The notes under the pieces are model-generated. The model ran no database searches. It saw only the letters and a list, made by a program, of their open reading frames with translations, and was not told where the DNA came from. The position numbers and the translations under genes are program-made. Shown here one piece after another: positions 49,957 to 62,144 of a DNA stretch of 64,000 bases; within the stretch, counting starts at the first letter, position 1, and each line of letters starts with the position of its first letter. Source of the DNA: Erythroxylum novogranatense (taxonomy: Eukaryota; Streptophyta; Magnoliopsida; Malpighiales; Erythroxylaceae); the NCBI GenBank assembly GCA_029891385.1, contig CM057224.1, positions 38,507,005-38,571,004 of the forward strand. The letters are read 5' to 3'.

Positions 49957-51990
49957 TGGAGAGTTATAATCTTGTACTAGAGACAGAAATGGGAACTTCT
50001 AATCTTGTACCAATTAAAGATAGAAGTCTTGTCAATTGAAATGTGAAGTTTGGAATCACTTTAATAAGATTAGATCAATAGATAAAGTAGAAAAAACCGA
50101 ATGTAAGTATTGTCAAAAGATGTTGGCTAGGAGTTCAAAAGGTGTAACCTCTCATTTAAAAAGGCATGCAAATTCATGTAATAGAAAAAAGATCGTATTA
50201 TGAGGTCAAACATTTTTTACCCCTAACCTTATAAGAGAGAAGGATCAAATGAATGCAACAAATTAAGATCTTTGATTGCTTCTATGGTAATTAGAGATGA
50301 ACATCCAATATCTATAATTGATATCTAAAAATTTAAACTATTTTGCAACTCACTACAACTGACCTTTATTGTTCCAACTCAAAATATGTTGAAGAAGGCA
50401 ATTATAAAGATATACAAGGATAAGAAGAAAGAAATTTTAAAAAGATTGATAAGTAAAGCAAATTTAAGAACGTTGATAAGTATTGAAGGAAAAATTGTCA
50501 TTACAACAAACATGTAGATAGTTGATAACCAAATCAAGGGTTATATGACAATGATGACATATTTTCTTGACAATAACTGGACTTTACGTAATAAAATTTT
50601 AAGGTAATTTATATTCTTTATTATTGTTATCATCTACTTTTTCATTATGTTATGATTGATATTGATCATATTTGTATAAGGTAGGTTCATTTATGTACCA
50701 GTACCAAATACAATGGAAAGGTTGGCAACCTTGATAGGCAATTGTTTGATAGATTGTAATATCGACACCAAATTGTCCATCGTAACAATAAAAAATTGTA
50801 ACATAAATGATGGTATGATTAAAAAGTTGAAGAGTAAGATATAGGTTAGGAGCTTATTGGTTAGTGGAAGGTTATTTTATATGAGTTATTTTATGCATAT
50901 TTTGAAATTGATTGTGAAGGATGGCATAGATATGACAAAGGAAGTAATAGAATTGGAATAATGTAGCATATTGGAGTGCAATACCTAAAAGAGTTGAGAT
51001 ACTTGAAGAAATTGAATAATAACTGTGCATTTGGAGTACGAAGAAGTTGGGTTTGGATTGTCTAACCAGATGTAACTTAACCTTCAAGATGTTAGAGCTG
51101 GCATCTAATTATTGATGTGTTTACCATACTAAGACCAAGGGATTCTCAGTATACTTTCATTCCTATAGAAGACCAATATGAGTTGGCTATAGAACTTTGT
51201 GTGAAGTTGAAGTTATTTTATACTGCAACTAAATTGTTCTTGGAAACAAAACATCCAACTTTGCACTGTTGCTTTAACATTACGTATGAGATAACGAAAG
51301 CTTTATTTAATTAGATGTTTGATTCCAATAAGGTTATTTAGGTTACGACAGAGCAAATGATGAAGAAACTGAATTCTTTTTAGTATATGGTTGGACATAA
51401 TGTTGTAGTTATATCTATACTGGACCTGAGATATAGGATAGAGAGGGTTAATTTTATATATAATGAGTTGTATAGGGATCAAGCTCAAGAGCATGCAGAT
51501 GCCATTGAACAATTCAGTTATGATTTTTTTAGTGATTATCAACTCAAAATGGACAAAATTTAAGATTCGGATTATAGTTCAAACTACTCAGCTCCGACTT
51601 TATTTTTAGGTTCAAACTCATCTTCTAAGAGTACTTCTTACTTTCACTTACAAAATTCAAGAAAAAAAGGCTAGGACTTTGTACAATATGATGTCGTTAG
51701 ATAAATGTTTGATTGAAAATTGTGTGGTCGAAGTTGAAGGTATATAAATCGATGTATTATCATGGTGGAGAGGTTGTGGAAATAATATTTCGATCATACA
51801 AGTAATTACAGGAGACCTATTAGCAATTCCATCATTTACTATTGTTTAGAAGTCTGTTTTTAGCACCGGTGGTTAAGTTATTAGTCCTCTTTATGCTCAG
51901 CTTGATCCTCGTACTGTGAAAGCCCTTATTTGTGATTGAAATTGGTTAGATGATGAAGATATTGAGGATAAGCTCCTTTCTTTTTGATAT
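49957..51990 (+). pseudogene. hAT transposase (BED zinc finger, Daysleeper-like) remains
   Basis: Translating across several frames gives, in order, a BED zinc finger (EVWNHFNKI, CKYCQKML, SHLKRHANSC; about 50045-50200), a core segment (QIKGYMTMMTYFLDNNW, about 50530-50590; a NCLIDCNIDTKLS-like word near 50740), and the C-terminal dimerisation region (DWWRGC-like, ITGDLLAIPS, then VFSTGG and ALICD.NWL, 51755-51950). This is the layout of plant hAT transposases, some of which became the host genes DAYSLEEPER and RICESLEEPER. Stops and frameshifts are numerous in every domain, so it is neither an active transposase nor a plausible domesticated gene. Confidence 0.85.
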
Positions 51991-52404
51991 ATCAATTTTG
52001 TCTTTTTTATATTATCTTATTTTATATTGTTTTTTAAATTGTACATTAATGCAGCTACATGTACTGATATGGAGGTAACTAGTCATACACATACTCATAC
52101 TTATCAATCAGGTGAACATTATTTTGATAAAATATTTGGTGATGAAAATATATTATTTATTAATTATTACTATGTTATTAATATTCCTTTAATTTTAATA
52201 TTGCAGTACTAAATATAATGTTTCTATATACAAAAGAAGTAATGCAAACTGTTGACGATCCTGACTATAACGATTAGTTGCTCTTTCTAGTCTCCACTCT
52301 CCCCAGTCTCTACTTTTCACTCTCATAATCCTAGTCTAGAACATTATTTCATGATTTTTTCTTGATTTTTTGTAAATTGTAATTTTAAAAATTTGGCATC
52401 TTTG

Positions 52405-53215
52405 TAAATAAAATTGGTTTTATATTATTCACTTTATCAATATATATACGCTTATATATTCATTCATTATAAAATCTCAATTTTATTAATTAATTGAATT
52501 TCGTAACTTCAATTAATTGAATTGATCACTTTAAATATAATCTTTGTTATTTACTATACTTATATTCTCTTTCGTTAATGAATTTGGTTTCATCTTATTC
52601 ATTTTGTCAATATATGTACGCTTTTATATATTCATTCATTATAAAATCTCAAGTTTGTTAATCAATTGAAATTCATAACTTCAATCAATTTAATTGATCA
52701 CTTTATATATATTCTTTTTCACTTCATATAATCTTATCCTCCTTCATTAATGAATTCATTTCATCTTATTCATTATCAATATATATACGTTTTATATACT
52801 CATTCATTATAAAATCTTAATTTTATTAATCAATTGAAATTTGTAACTTAATTGGTCACTTTATACATAATCTTTTTTCATCTACTATTATCATGTCCTC
52901 CTTCACTAATCAATTTGGTTTCATCTTATCCATTTTATCAATACATGTACGTTTATATTTTCATTCATTATAAAATCTCAAATTTTATCATTCAATTGAT
53001 CATAACTTCAATTAATTGAATTGATCGCTTATATATAATTTTATTATTTTCCTATAATCCTATCTTTCTTCATTAATGAATTTGGTTTCATCTTATTCAT
53101 TTTATTAATATATGTACGTTTTATATATTCATTAATTATAAGATCTCAATTTTTATTAATAAATTGAAATTTGTAACTTCAATTAACTAAATTTCTTATA
53201 TTATTTCTTAATTAA
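52405..53215. repeat. AT-rich satellite, five copies of about 165 bp
   Basis: A block with TTGGTTTCATCTTATTCATT, TCAATATATxTACG, CATTCATTATAAAATCTCAA and a TAACTTCAATTAATTGAATT-type inverted word repeats five times. The CATTCATTAT word starts at about 52461, 52633, 52801, 52962 and 53130, giving periods of 172, 168, 161 and 168. Copies differ by many substitutions and small indels, so the array is old. It lies in the 3' part of the hAT element. Confidence 0.88.
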
Positions 53216-53325
53216 AATTTTTCATTAATTTTTTTAAATGCCAGCCTGGCCTCAATCAAACTTTGGGCCTAATAAGCCTAATTAGGCTTAAGCCTTGAGC
53301 CTAAAACCTAGCCCGACCCACTGTC

Positions 53326-55183
53326 ATCTACTCCATCTGATTCATAATAAGTGTCGTTTTAGAAAAATACACGCTTATTAAGAAAGCTAATGAAATTATA
53401 GATATACCCTTATTAATATTCCCATAAAATTACCCCGTGACTCCGGTAATCAGCATCTTAAATGATTGATAAGAGAATGAAATAATTAATGCTTTTAAAG
53501 TTTTGAAGTTTCAACCCTTAAAGTTTCAATTTATTTAAGCACTGCAACTCTTCATCTTTGTTTCTACAGTTTATATGGGCGTCCCTTCGTCTCCACCATT
53601 ATGATTTTAAAGTAGATTTGTCAACAGAGCACAGTGCCAGCTAGTGCTCTTAGTCTCTTTCTTACAACACAGTGCCAGCTAGTGCTCTTAGGTAGAAGCA
53701 CTAGCAGAAACAATAAATTTCATATCTTTATTAATAATTAACAATAAATTTTATATTTTTCTTAATATGAAATTATTTTTCTTAATATGATTAAGATTAA
53801 TAATATATTGATTCCTAATTAATTTTAGAAAAGTGGTTTTAATAACATAATTTTTAAACTTAATTTATTGTTAATTATTAATATATGATAAGTTAATTTA
53901 TTAATAATTATTAGTAAAAATAAATTTAATATGTAATATTAGATATTTTTTATACTTTTATAGAAATAATGATATGTAAATATGATAAATCAATAAAATG
54001 ATAAGAATTTCATAATTTATGTATTAATATAGTTGAATTCAATTCGTTAATAATCACATAAATAAAATAATTACCATTTATAAATTTAAAATATTAAGAA
54101 AGAAATTTACTTTATTAATATAAATAAATAAACGTATAAAACTTATAAAAGTAACCAAAAAAAAAAAAAAACTTTTCTTATCTGACACAATCAGCAGCAA
54201 CCAAGTGTAAATATGGGCATTAATTTAGAGAAAATATGAAAAAGAAAAAAGAAGACTGAGCGTGTGAAGACGAAAAAGAGAGCGTGAGTAGGTAAAACCA
54301 TAAAGAGATGTTAATATAGGTCAAGCTCAACTCGGGTCTCTTCTAGCTTAGCCTGGCCTATAGCTCAACTCATTGTTGGATGGGTTACAGGTGGGGCGAG
54401 ATGGCCTGACTCAATTATATATATACATATTTAAATTTAAAAAGATATTGTTTTTTACTTTTAAAAATTTGAAGTCGTTTTTGATATTTCAATTGAGTTA
54501 AACAATTTTAACCTTTAATCTGCTCGTAGCCGATTAACCTAAGCTAAAATTAAGATCAAATGGGCCGACTAACATTGACATTCCTAAAATTGTAAATTAT
54601 CTGTTAGGCCTTTATAAATTTCAAGGGGTTCTTTCGGCTACTAACGAAATGGTGAGTAAAAAATAAAAAATATATCGGTTTATTCTTAAAGAGTAATATT
54701 TATAGAATGAATTCTTTTTCATTGTCCTTTTAAAAATATAATTAAACCTTTTAAACTGTTTTTATGATTTATTAAATATTTTCCAATATTTTAGTTTTGT
54801 CTCTTAATTTAATTTTCTTTAATTTTATAATATTTTTATTTAATAAAATAAAATATTTTATTTTATTCTTATAATTTTATTTCTTATTTATTATAAATCA
54901 ATTTTTTAATGATTTAATATTGATTAAATATTTAAAATTTAAAATATTGATAAATTCCCGTGATTTAAGAATTATAAAAGATGCAAGAATTATAAATTCC
55001 CGTGATTTAAGAATTATAAAGCATGCCTACTCGGCCGTGAATTGGTGGGCGGGAAGAGAGAGAAATTTAAAAACTATGAAATTGAAGGGTAAATTTGGAA
55101 AAGAAGAATTAATATGGCGCGAATGAAAATGAAAGGAAATTCCAAGAAATGGGGTTGCTGTTGAATAGGATTGGGGTTTTGCA
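53326..55183 (+). promoter_or_regulatory. Intergenic DNA and promoter of the NNF1-like gene
   Basis: It is AT-rich. It has a direct repeat of ACAGTGCCAGCTAGTGCTCT at about 53629 and 53670, a 42-bp tandem duplication around ATTCCCGTGATTTAAG at about 54951 and 54993, and near 54310-54420 words similar to ends of other hAT elements. Two short upstream ORFs occur just before the gene, at 55114-55164 and 55149-55193. Confidence 0.45.
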
Positions 55184-58100
55184 ATGGAAATAGGAAAGGG
55201 AGAGAGGCAAGTGGATCTGGTCAAGTCGTTTAAGCTTGCTGTTCGTTCTCTTCTCACATGCTGTTCTGCTCAGGTTTCTCTCCTCTTGTTCTCTCTCTCT
55301 TTAGTTTTGTATTTTGTTTGTTGATTTTTTAATATTTAATTCAGGATTTTAGCGATGCATTCTCAAGTTTCAGTGGCATCGAGCAGCAACGTCTTCGTCG
55401 TCTCTTTATTCAGGCATTTCACTCCGTCTTACTTATGTTTCTTTGTTTTCCATTTTCTCAATTTCCTCCAAATATCTTGCAGGTCATTACTTCGTTGCAT
55501 CCTTTGATTGAGGTATTCATATCTCTCACTATAATTAATGCGCTCGGTTCTCTAATGCGTTCTTCTTTAATCTTTTTTTTCCCCTTATCTGTCTTTGCAG
55601 GAAGAGTTCGAGTCTTTGTGCCTTGAAACCCAGGTGCGTGTTTCTTTCTTTTCATCATTACGTTTAATTTCCAAGTGATTCCGAGTATTTGAGTTGAGTT
55701 GCTCTAATCATTAGGATCCATAGGCATTTCTATTAGTGAAAGGTCAAATTTTCAGTGGTTTTATATCCCCTTTAGTTTGGTGATAATTAGTTCAAAGTCC
55801 CTTATGTGCTTCACATGTCGGTGTGTTCTTATGTGACGATGTTGGAAATAACAGAGCAAGAAGGTTAGAACAATTGCTGTGTTCTATCTAGTTATTGAGA
55901 GAAAGATGCCTTTTAAATAGGCTTACAAGAGAGACGTTAAAGTCTAACAGACTTATCTAAGGAAATCTGAAAGTAACGTTCAAAAATAAAAGAAACTCTA
56001 GTTACTGAATCTCAGAAGAACTTTGAATTAGTCATAGCCTTCAACACTCTCCTTTAATTCAAAGGTGGCGATATGCAATTGTGCCCGAAGATCTTCAAAT
56101 CTTCCAGCTGGTAATGCCTTTGTAAGCAAATCAGCAAGTTGCTACTTTGAATTGCAGAATTTTGGCTTCATTTGCTCTGCTGTCACAAGATCCCTTATGA
56201 AATGATGTTTTCCATATGCTTGGTTCTTCCATGTATAACTGGATTTTTGGCCATAGCAATTGCAGATGAACTATCACACATAATATGAGTTGCCTCTGTT
56301 TGCTTTTGTCCCAAGTCTCTAGCAATCTTTAAAGCCAAACTACCTGGCAAGCAGCAATTGTTGTTGCTACATACTCAGCCTCAATTGAGGATAATGCAAT
56401 TGTAGCTTGCTTCTTTGATATCCATGATATTGGACCTGATTTGAGAATAAAACAATTCCCTGTTGTACTCTTCCTATCCACATGTCACTATCAGAGTAAC
56501 CTTTCAAGTTGAAGTTTTGACCTTTCATATACCAGATTCCATAATAACTTGTTCTAGCTATATAGAGAAGAACCCTCTTTGTAGCTCCATAGTGCTGTTT
56601 TGATGGATAGTGTATAAACCTTGAGATTACACCAACTGCAAAAGATAGATCAGGTCGAGTATATGTGAGATATATTAATTTTCCCACTAGCTTCTGAACC
56701 TCCTTGCATCTGCCATATCTGTTCCATCTTCTAGTTTCAATATCTCATTTGTATTCATAGGTGTAGTAGCTGTCTTACACTTCTTCATGTTGTAACTCCT
56801 CAAAAGATCTGTTGCATATTTCTGTCGAGACATGAAAATGCCACCATCAGTCTGTTTATCTTCAACACCTAGGAAATATTGTAATTTTCTTAAATCTGTC
56901 ATTTCAAACATGCTCATCATGGCATCCTTGAACTCAAATATCAATTGAGTCGATGACCCTGAGTATATCGTATCATCCACATACAAACTAGCTATGAGAA
57001 GTTCATCAACGCCTTGCTTCTTTAGGTACAAAGCTGGTTCATTTGGACTCCATTTAAATCCATGTTGATGAAAGAAAGTGTCTATCTTACTATACCATGC
57101 ACGATGAGCCTGTTTCAATCCATATAATGCCTTTCTCAATCTGTACACCTTCTCTTCTGATCCTGATACCTCAAATCCTCTTGGTTCTTGAACATAGACT
57201 TTTTCTTTCAATTCTCCATTTAGGAAGGTTGACTTAATATCAAATTGATAAACATTCCATTGTTGTTGCGCGGCTAGTGCAATAATAACTCTAACTGTCG
57301 CAAATCTTGCAACATGAGAAAATGTTTTTTCATAGTCAATACTTTGCTTTTGAGTGAATCCTCGTGCCACAAGTCTGGCCTTGTGTTTCCGAACTCGTCC
57401 ATCTGAATGAAACTTAGTCTTGAAAAGTCATTTAAGGCTAATGATTTTTTTTCCTTGAGGTAGATCAGTTAGTTCTCATGTGGCATTTTTCTCAATTGCT
57501 AAAATCTCATCATTCGTTGCTTTCTTCCATACTTCACTCTTCATAGCTGCTTCAATGTCTGTTGGATCACCAACAAACAAGGCAAAAGTGCAAGCCTCCC
57601 CCTCAATTTCAAAAAGGAGGCGTGGAATTTGTCATGTTCACTCCTTCGTAGCTGAACCGACTCAATGTTTGTGTCTTTCTGTGAAAGTTTTGAGCTATTG
57701 CTACTAGTTGTTGTTGAGGAGAATCTTCTTGGAGAGTTAACTTACAGACTAGTTGGTTGCTGTTCCTAAATTTCTTCGACCTGTTCTTCACTTACAATTG
57801 GATCCAAGGTAAGTATTGGCTTTTCTGTAGCTTCCTTCTAGCTTACTTTTTCATCGAACTGAACACTTCGAGTTATAACAATCTTCTTGCCGTTAGGATC
57901 ATATAGTTTGTATGCCTTTGAATTCAGGCAATAGCCAACAAAAATATATTTCTTGGATTTTTGATCTAAATTGCTTCTCCCAGAAGTTATTAAGGCATAA
58001 CATACACATCCAAAAACTTTCAAATGACCTACAAAGGGTTTTGATCCATGCCATGCCTCGTACGATGTCATATTCCATACTACCTTGATTAGAGAGATAT

Positions 58101-61100
58101 TGACTAGATAGATAGTTGTTGCTACAACTTCTGCCCAGAAATTGTTAGCTAAGTCTTTGGAATTCATCATTGATCTTGCCATTTCAACAATGGTTATGTT
58201 TTTTTGTTATGCTATTCCTTTCTACTTTGGGGTATAGGTGCAATGATCTCTCTTCAAATGCCTTGCTCTTCACAGAATTCTTTTGAGAGAAACTCTCCCC
58301 CTTGGTTTGTTCTAAGCTCCTTCAATTTGCTGCTGCATTGATTTTCTATGAGGGTTTGGAAGTTTTTGAAGTGATCAAATGCTTCGGATTTTAGGTTTAG
58401 AAAATACACCCTACATAGTCTTGTGTAATCATCAATAAAAAGTAAGTACTTACTTCCTGCATGAGACTTTGTCTTCATTGATCATTGGTCCACATAGATC
58501 TGCATGAATCATCTCTAGTCTCTTTGTAGCTCTTCTTGATTGTCACTAGGGCAATGATCTTTTCACCTGCTTGCCTAAGGCACACCCTTCACATACGTGC
58601 TTGAGCTCCTTGATAGTAGGCAAGCCATTCACTATATCTTTAGTAGCAAGTAACTGCAACCCTTCACATTTAAATGTCCATATGGTTGATGCCAAATTTC
58701 TAATTCATTAAGTCTGTTGCTTATTAATGTGTGAGTTCCTTTGTAAGAAAACTTGATAGGAAACATCTTGTTTTTTGTCATCTTGGCAAGCAATATAATA
58801 TCACCAATGTCTTTCTTAATAGTACAAGTGTCTTTCTCAAATAGAACCGAGTGTCCACATTCAATTAATTGCCCTACACTAATTAAATTGTGTGCTAGAC
58901 CAGGTGCATAGTGAACATCCTTAATTAATTTCTCTCTACCATCAACATAAATGGAAACCGTACCTTGTCCTTTAATTTGCACTTGTATATCATTTCCCAA
59001 GTGTACTTGAGCCTTATAGTTTTCATCTAGTTCCTTGAATTTATCTCTTTCTCAAGTCAAATGATTTGAACAAGCACTGCCAATGTACAAAGTGCTTTGA
59101 GAACTTGCATGAGTCATGAAGAGATAATCTTCAGGCTCTTGTTCTTTTGCATATTTGGCTTGATCTTTGCTCCAACAGTGATCTTCTTTGTGTCCATAAG
59201 TCTTGCAGTGGGTGCATTGGATAGAGCTTCCACGTCTACGTCCTCTTCCTCAGAAAGGACTCCTACCTCTTCCTCGATATTGAGAAGATTTTCTTTGCTC
59301 CCCCTGGACCTGAAAAGCTTGCTCTTCTTCTTGAGCTGCTGTTCTATTGATCCTTACTTCATGTGTTTGTAATGAACCCATCAGCTCATCAACTGTGAGG
59401 GTGGACAAGTCTTTAGATTCTTCTATAGCTACAACAACATGATCAAACTTTGGAGCCAAACTCATTATTTTTTCTACCACAGTCTCATCACTTATCTTGT
59501 CACCATACGCACGCATTTGACTGACAGTACTTGACACTTTAGCCAGGTACTTTTGTACTGTCTCATTACTGTTCATGCTTGCCATTTCAAATTCTCCGCG
59601 TAAAAATTGAAGCTTGACAGTTATTACCTGAGCCTTGATACTCAGTTTTCAAAATATCCCATGCTTACTTTGATGATGTTGCTGCAGCAATTCTTGAGAA
59701 TATTGACTCATCCACTGCTTGTTGGATGAAAAACAGAGCCTTAGCATCCTTCTTCAGATTTTCTTTGTGTCGTGTGTCTTCAGTACCTTCTTCGTCATAG
59801 CCAGTCTCAACAAATTCCCACAGCTCCTGAGATTTCAAAATAGTTCTCATCTTTATGCTCCAAAACTCGTAAACTTCATCGTTGCATATAGGGATTTGGG
59901 GCTGTGAGACATTCAGTGCAGTGCTATTTGAGTCCATAATGTGTAAGAAACGAGAGTAGGAATATCAAACAGCCTGATTTCAACCTGTCTCTGAGACCAC
60001 AATGTTGGAAATAACAGAGCAAGAAGGTTAGAACAATTGTTGTGTTCTATCTAGTTATTGAGAGAAAGATGCCTTTAAAATAGGCTTACAAGAGACACGT
60101 TAAAGTCTAACAGACTTATCTAAGGAAATCTGAAAGTAACGTTCAAAAATAAAACAAACTCTATAGTTACTGAATCTTGAAGGATTTAGTTAACAGAACA
60201 ACTTTGAATTAGTCATAGCCTTCAACAAAGTTTTCATTAACATTTCGTTTTGTGTCTCGTGTTTGGTATCATCAATTTTACTTCTATGTTGCAGGTGGGA
60301 ACTGCTCTTGATAGAGTGGAGCAGCTTGTAGAAGAGCAAAGTCTAGACCCATTGTCTTCAGAAAAGTATGCATCTTCTGTTTTTGGTCGCACATGGATTT
60401 CTCATATTAGTCAATAAAAATTACATATACTTCTAATTGCATTTTTCTTGTTCTTTTCTATTCACGGAGATGGATTTATACAATTATACTTTCCAGAACC
60501 TGGAACGGCTAAGAATTAGCTTCTTGAAACCTTTGCCAAGCCTCACAGACAGGCTTTATATAATTATATCAGCTTTCTATCAGAATAATTGTGATTTGGA
60601 TTGTTTGTTTGTTGGTTGTTAATGGTTCAGGTACAGTCTATTCTTCTTGGGGGAATAATTGGTTCTTTATAAAATCTAGTATCTTTGTATTATGGAATTC
60701 CTAGTTTCAAAGGAAATGAATACAAATGCAACAAAGACACTCTAAGAATGAGTTAAGTTTCCTTTTGTACAACTAGGACTTTTCCTGAGCTTTTTGCACC
60801 TTTACCAAAAGATATTCAAATAATCAGTTGTCTATCTCTATGTATGAGTTCTATCAAAAACTGCAGGGTGGCATTATGATTGAACTTGTTAAAAAGGGCA
60901 GAAGCAAGTTGTTTCTATGTAGAAGTTCATGATTTAAACACAAAAGTTGTGCATTCTCAATGGTCTTATGTTCTTCCTTGAAATAACATGATCCCGTGGG
61001 GTCACTTTGCAGGACTAATGTATCAGTTGTTGCACGAGATCTATGGACCACCAAGGAAAATGAGATCCGCCAGTTACAGGGTATTCTGGAAAGAGTAAGT

Positions 61101-62144
61101 GTTGAGGTCTATCATTTCAAACCATTAAACTGTGGTGAATACTGCCAAATACTTCAACAAATGTTACTGGTAAAACATAGTATAATCACTACTTCAACAG
61201 ATTTATGGCTTGATTTTTTAGTGAACTCCACAGGCCCTGTATGTTTTAGAACTTATCTAATTGATGAAGCGAGGATTCGATATTCCCACTTCGTTGTTAT
61301 GAAGGGTATCTCTAGTCTGACTCGGTAAAATATTAGGTCATGTAGCCATTAATTTTTTGTGCCTTAAGAATTACTCCTCGGACATAGGCCTATGTACCTG
61401 TCGTTTGTTGTCTGTTAGATTGGTTTTCATGTTTAAATTTTACCAGAGGTCTATGTTTCCGGAACATTCTTGGGATAAAAATGGTTTTGCAATTACCTTC
61501 ACTGTGAATTTAAACCTTTTCCTTTCCTCTTATTCAACTACTTTATATTAATGAGTGAAATTCATTTAATCTCTTTATGCTATAAAAATTTCCACCCTTA
61601 AAGTTGGAAGTTCTTTGGCAGCTCCAAAAATGGTTTGGAAATCTCTATCTTGTTACTCAGTTACTTGGTTTTGGACTGAATAGTTGAAGGTAGAAGGTTG
61701 AATAATGTATCTGTAATTATCTTATCTCAACTTTCAACCAATCCTCTTAAACACATTTTTTGGCTTACCTAGCCGAAAATCCCTTTCCTTTCATGATCAT
61801 ATTGCTTAAAAGGAGAAATATACTGTTTTTAAGATCTTGAAAAATATCTTGATTATTAGGCTGAAGAGCAGAACTGCCTCATCCGATCTCAAATTGAACT
61901 ACTTAAGAAAAGAATGCAAGACATTCCAGGCTCAGGAGAAAATATACGGAAGGTTTGATATTGCTATTCCTAATTTTTACTGGTACTTTGTAGTAGTAAA
62001 TGAGGTAACGAATTGTGTTGCTGAAGGTTGGTGTACACGTTCGATTTAGCTAGAGATAGCCTTAATTAACAGTTTCTATATACGCCAATGTTGCAGTTGA
62101 GAAAAACGATTGCAAACTATGGAGGATGCAGTAATGGTCTTTGA
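55184..62144 (+). CDS. NNF1: NNF1/EMB3006-like kinetochore protein (MIS12 complex subunit)
   Basis: NNF1 (PMF1 in animals) is a small coiled-coil subunit of the MIS12 complex, which links centromeric chromatin to the microtubule-binding NDC80 complex. Exons by hand: 55184-55273, 55345-55413, 55483-55512, 55601-55633, 60295-60365, 61013-61094, 61860-61952 and 62097-62144; phases agree throughout, giving 171 residues. Motifs include FKLAVRSLLTCCSAQ, VITSLHPLIEEEFESLCLET and DRVEQLVEEQSLDPL, then a helical AEEQNCLIRSQIELLKKR. Exons 3 and 4 are only 30 and 33 bp. Intron 2 has a GC donor. Intron 4 is 4.66 kb because of an antisense copia element. Identification rests on remembered similarity and on gene order; I cannot confirm it by search. 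Confidence 0.75.
55840..56046 (-). repeat. 3' LTR of the intronic copia element
   Basis: This is the left LTR copy, 207 bp. It lacks a stretch of about 18 bp present in the right copy near 60180-60200. Confidence 0.9.
56060..59937 (-). pseudogene. Gag-pol of the intronic copia element, broken
   Basis: Reading leftward: gag from MDSNSTALNV (59937), with ALFFIQQAVDESIFSRIAAA and a UBN2 region (KYLAKVSSTVSQMRAYG; 59585-59250); a zinc knuckle CTHCKTYGHKEDHCW (about 59220-59175); a protease remnant and GAG-pre-integrase region with APGLAHNLISVGQL (59000-58632); integrase with GSKYLLFIDDYTRLCRVYFL (58478-58254) and NNFWAEVVATTIYLVN (58182-57838); RT with YEKTFSHVARFATVR, DIKSTFLNGEL, ALYGLKQAHRAWYSKID and YVDDTIY (57370-56687); and RNase H (56687-56060). 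RT is open for 227 codons with its catalytic YVDD intact. Gag, integrase and RNase H are split by stops and frameshifts, so the copy is not autonomous. Confidence 0.92.
60003..60227 (-). repeat. 5' LTR of the intronic copia element
   Basis: This is the right LTR copy, 225 bp. It ends 67 bp before the acceptor of NNF1 intron 4, so it sits close to the probable branch point region. Confidence 0.9.

Larger units (their letters stand above)
48919..53325 (+). mobile_element. Decayed hAT transposon with transposase remains (about 4.4 kb)
   Basis: Both ends carry GGGCCTAGGCTAGGCCC-like words in opposite orientation (48935-48965; 53265-53320), and the outermost bases, AGTAGGGATGG and TGTCATCTACT, are a poor inverted repeat. 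The transposase remains lie in the middle on the + strand. A candidate 8-bp duplication is too weak to rely on, so the borders are approximate. It also contains ACGATGTC-type palindromic words (48990-49215), a dyad repeat region (49560-49810) and a satellite (52405-53215). Confidence 0.6.
55840..60227 (-). mobile_element. Copia retrotransposon in intron 4 of the NNF1-like gene (4.39 kb)
   Basis: Two short LTRs (55840-56046, 207 bp; 60003-60227, 225 bp) bound a single pol-type region on the minus strand. They start TGTTGGAAATAACAGAG and end CTTCAACA on the plus strand. They differ by a few substitutions, small indels and one indel of about 18 bp. The minus strand shows PPT-like AATTAAAGGAGAG before the left LTR (56047-56059) and a primer-site-like TGGTCTCAGAG after the right LTR (59988-59998). 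The flanking 5-mers GACGA and AAGTT do not match, so no target duplication is seen. Length and layout fit a small Tork/Ivana-type element. Confidence 0.9.

Noticed and set aside
49957..51990. Domesticated Daysleeper-type host gene
   Set aside because: Every domain is broken by stops or frameshifts, and the flanks look like transposon ends. A domesticated gene should keep an open frame.
48913..53335. An 8-bp target duplication for the large hAT element
   Set aside because: The best alignment of the flanks (ATCCTTCT against CTCCATCT) matches only 6 of 8 and forces unequal inverted ends, so the borders were left approximate.
60996..61328. A 110-codon ORF across NNF1 exon 6 taken as a separate gene
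   Set aside because: Only its first part (61013-61094) is coding. The rest is read-through into intron 6 after a good GTAAGT donor.
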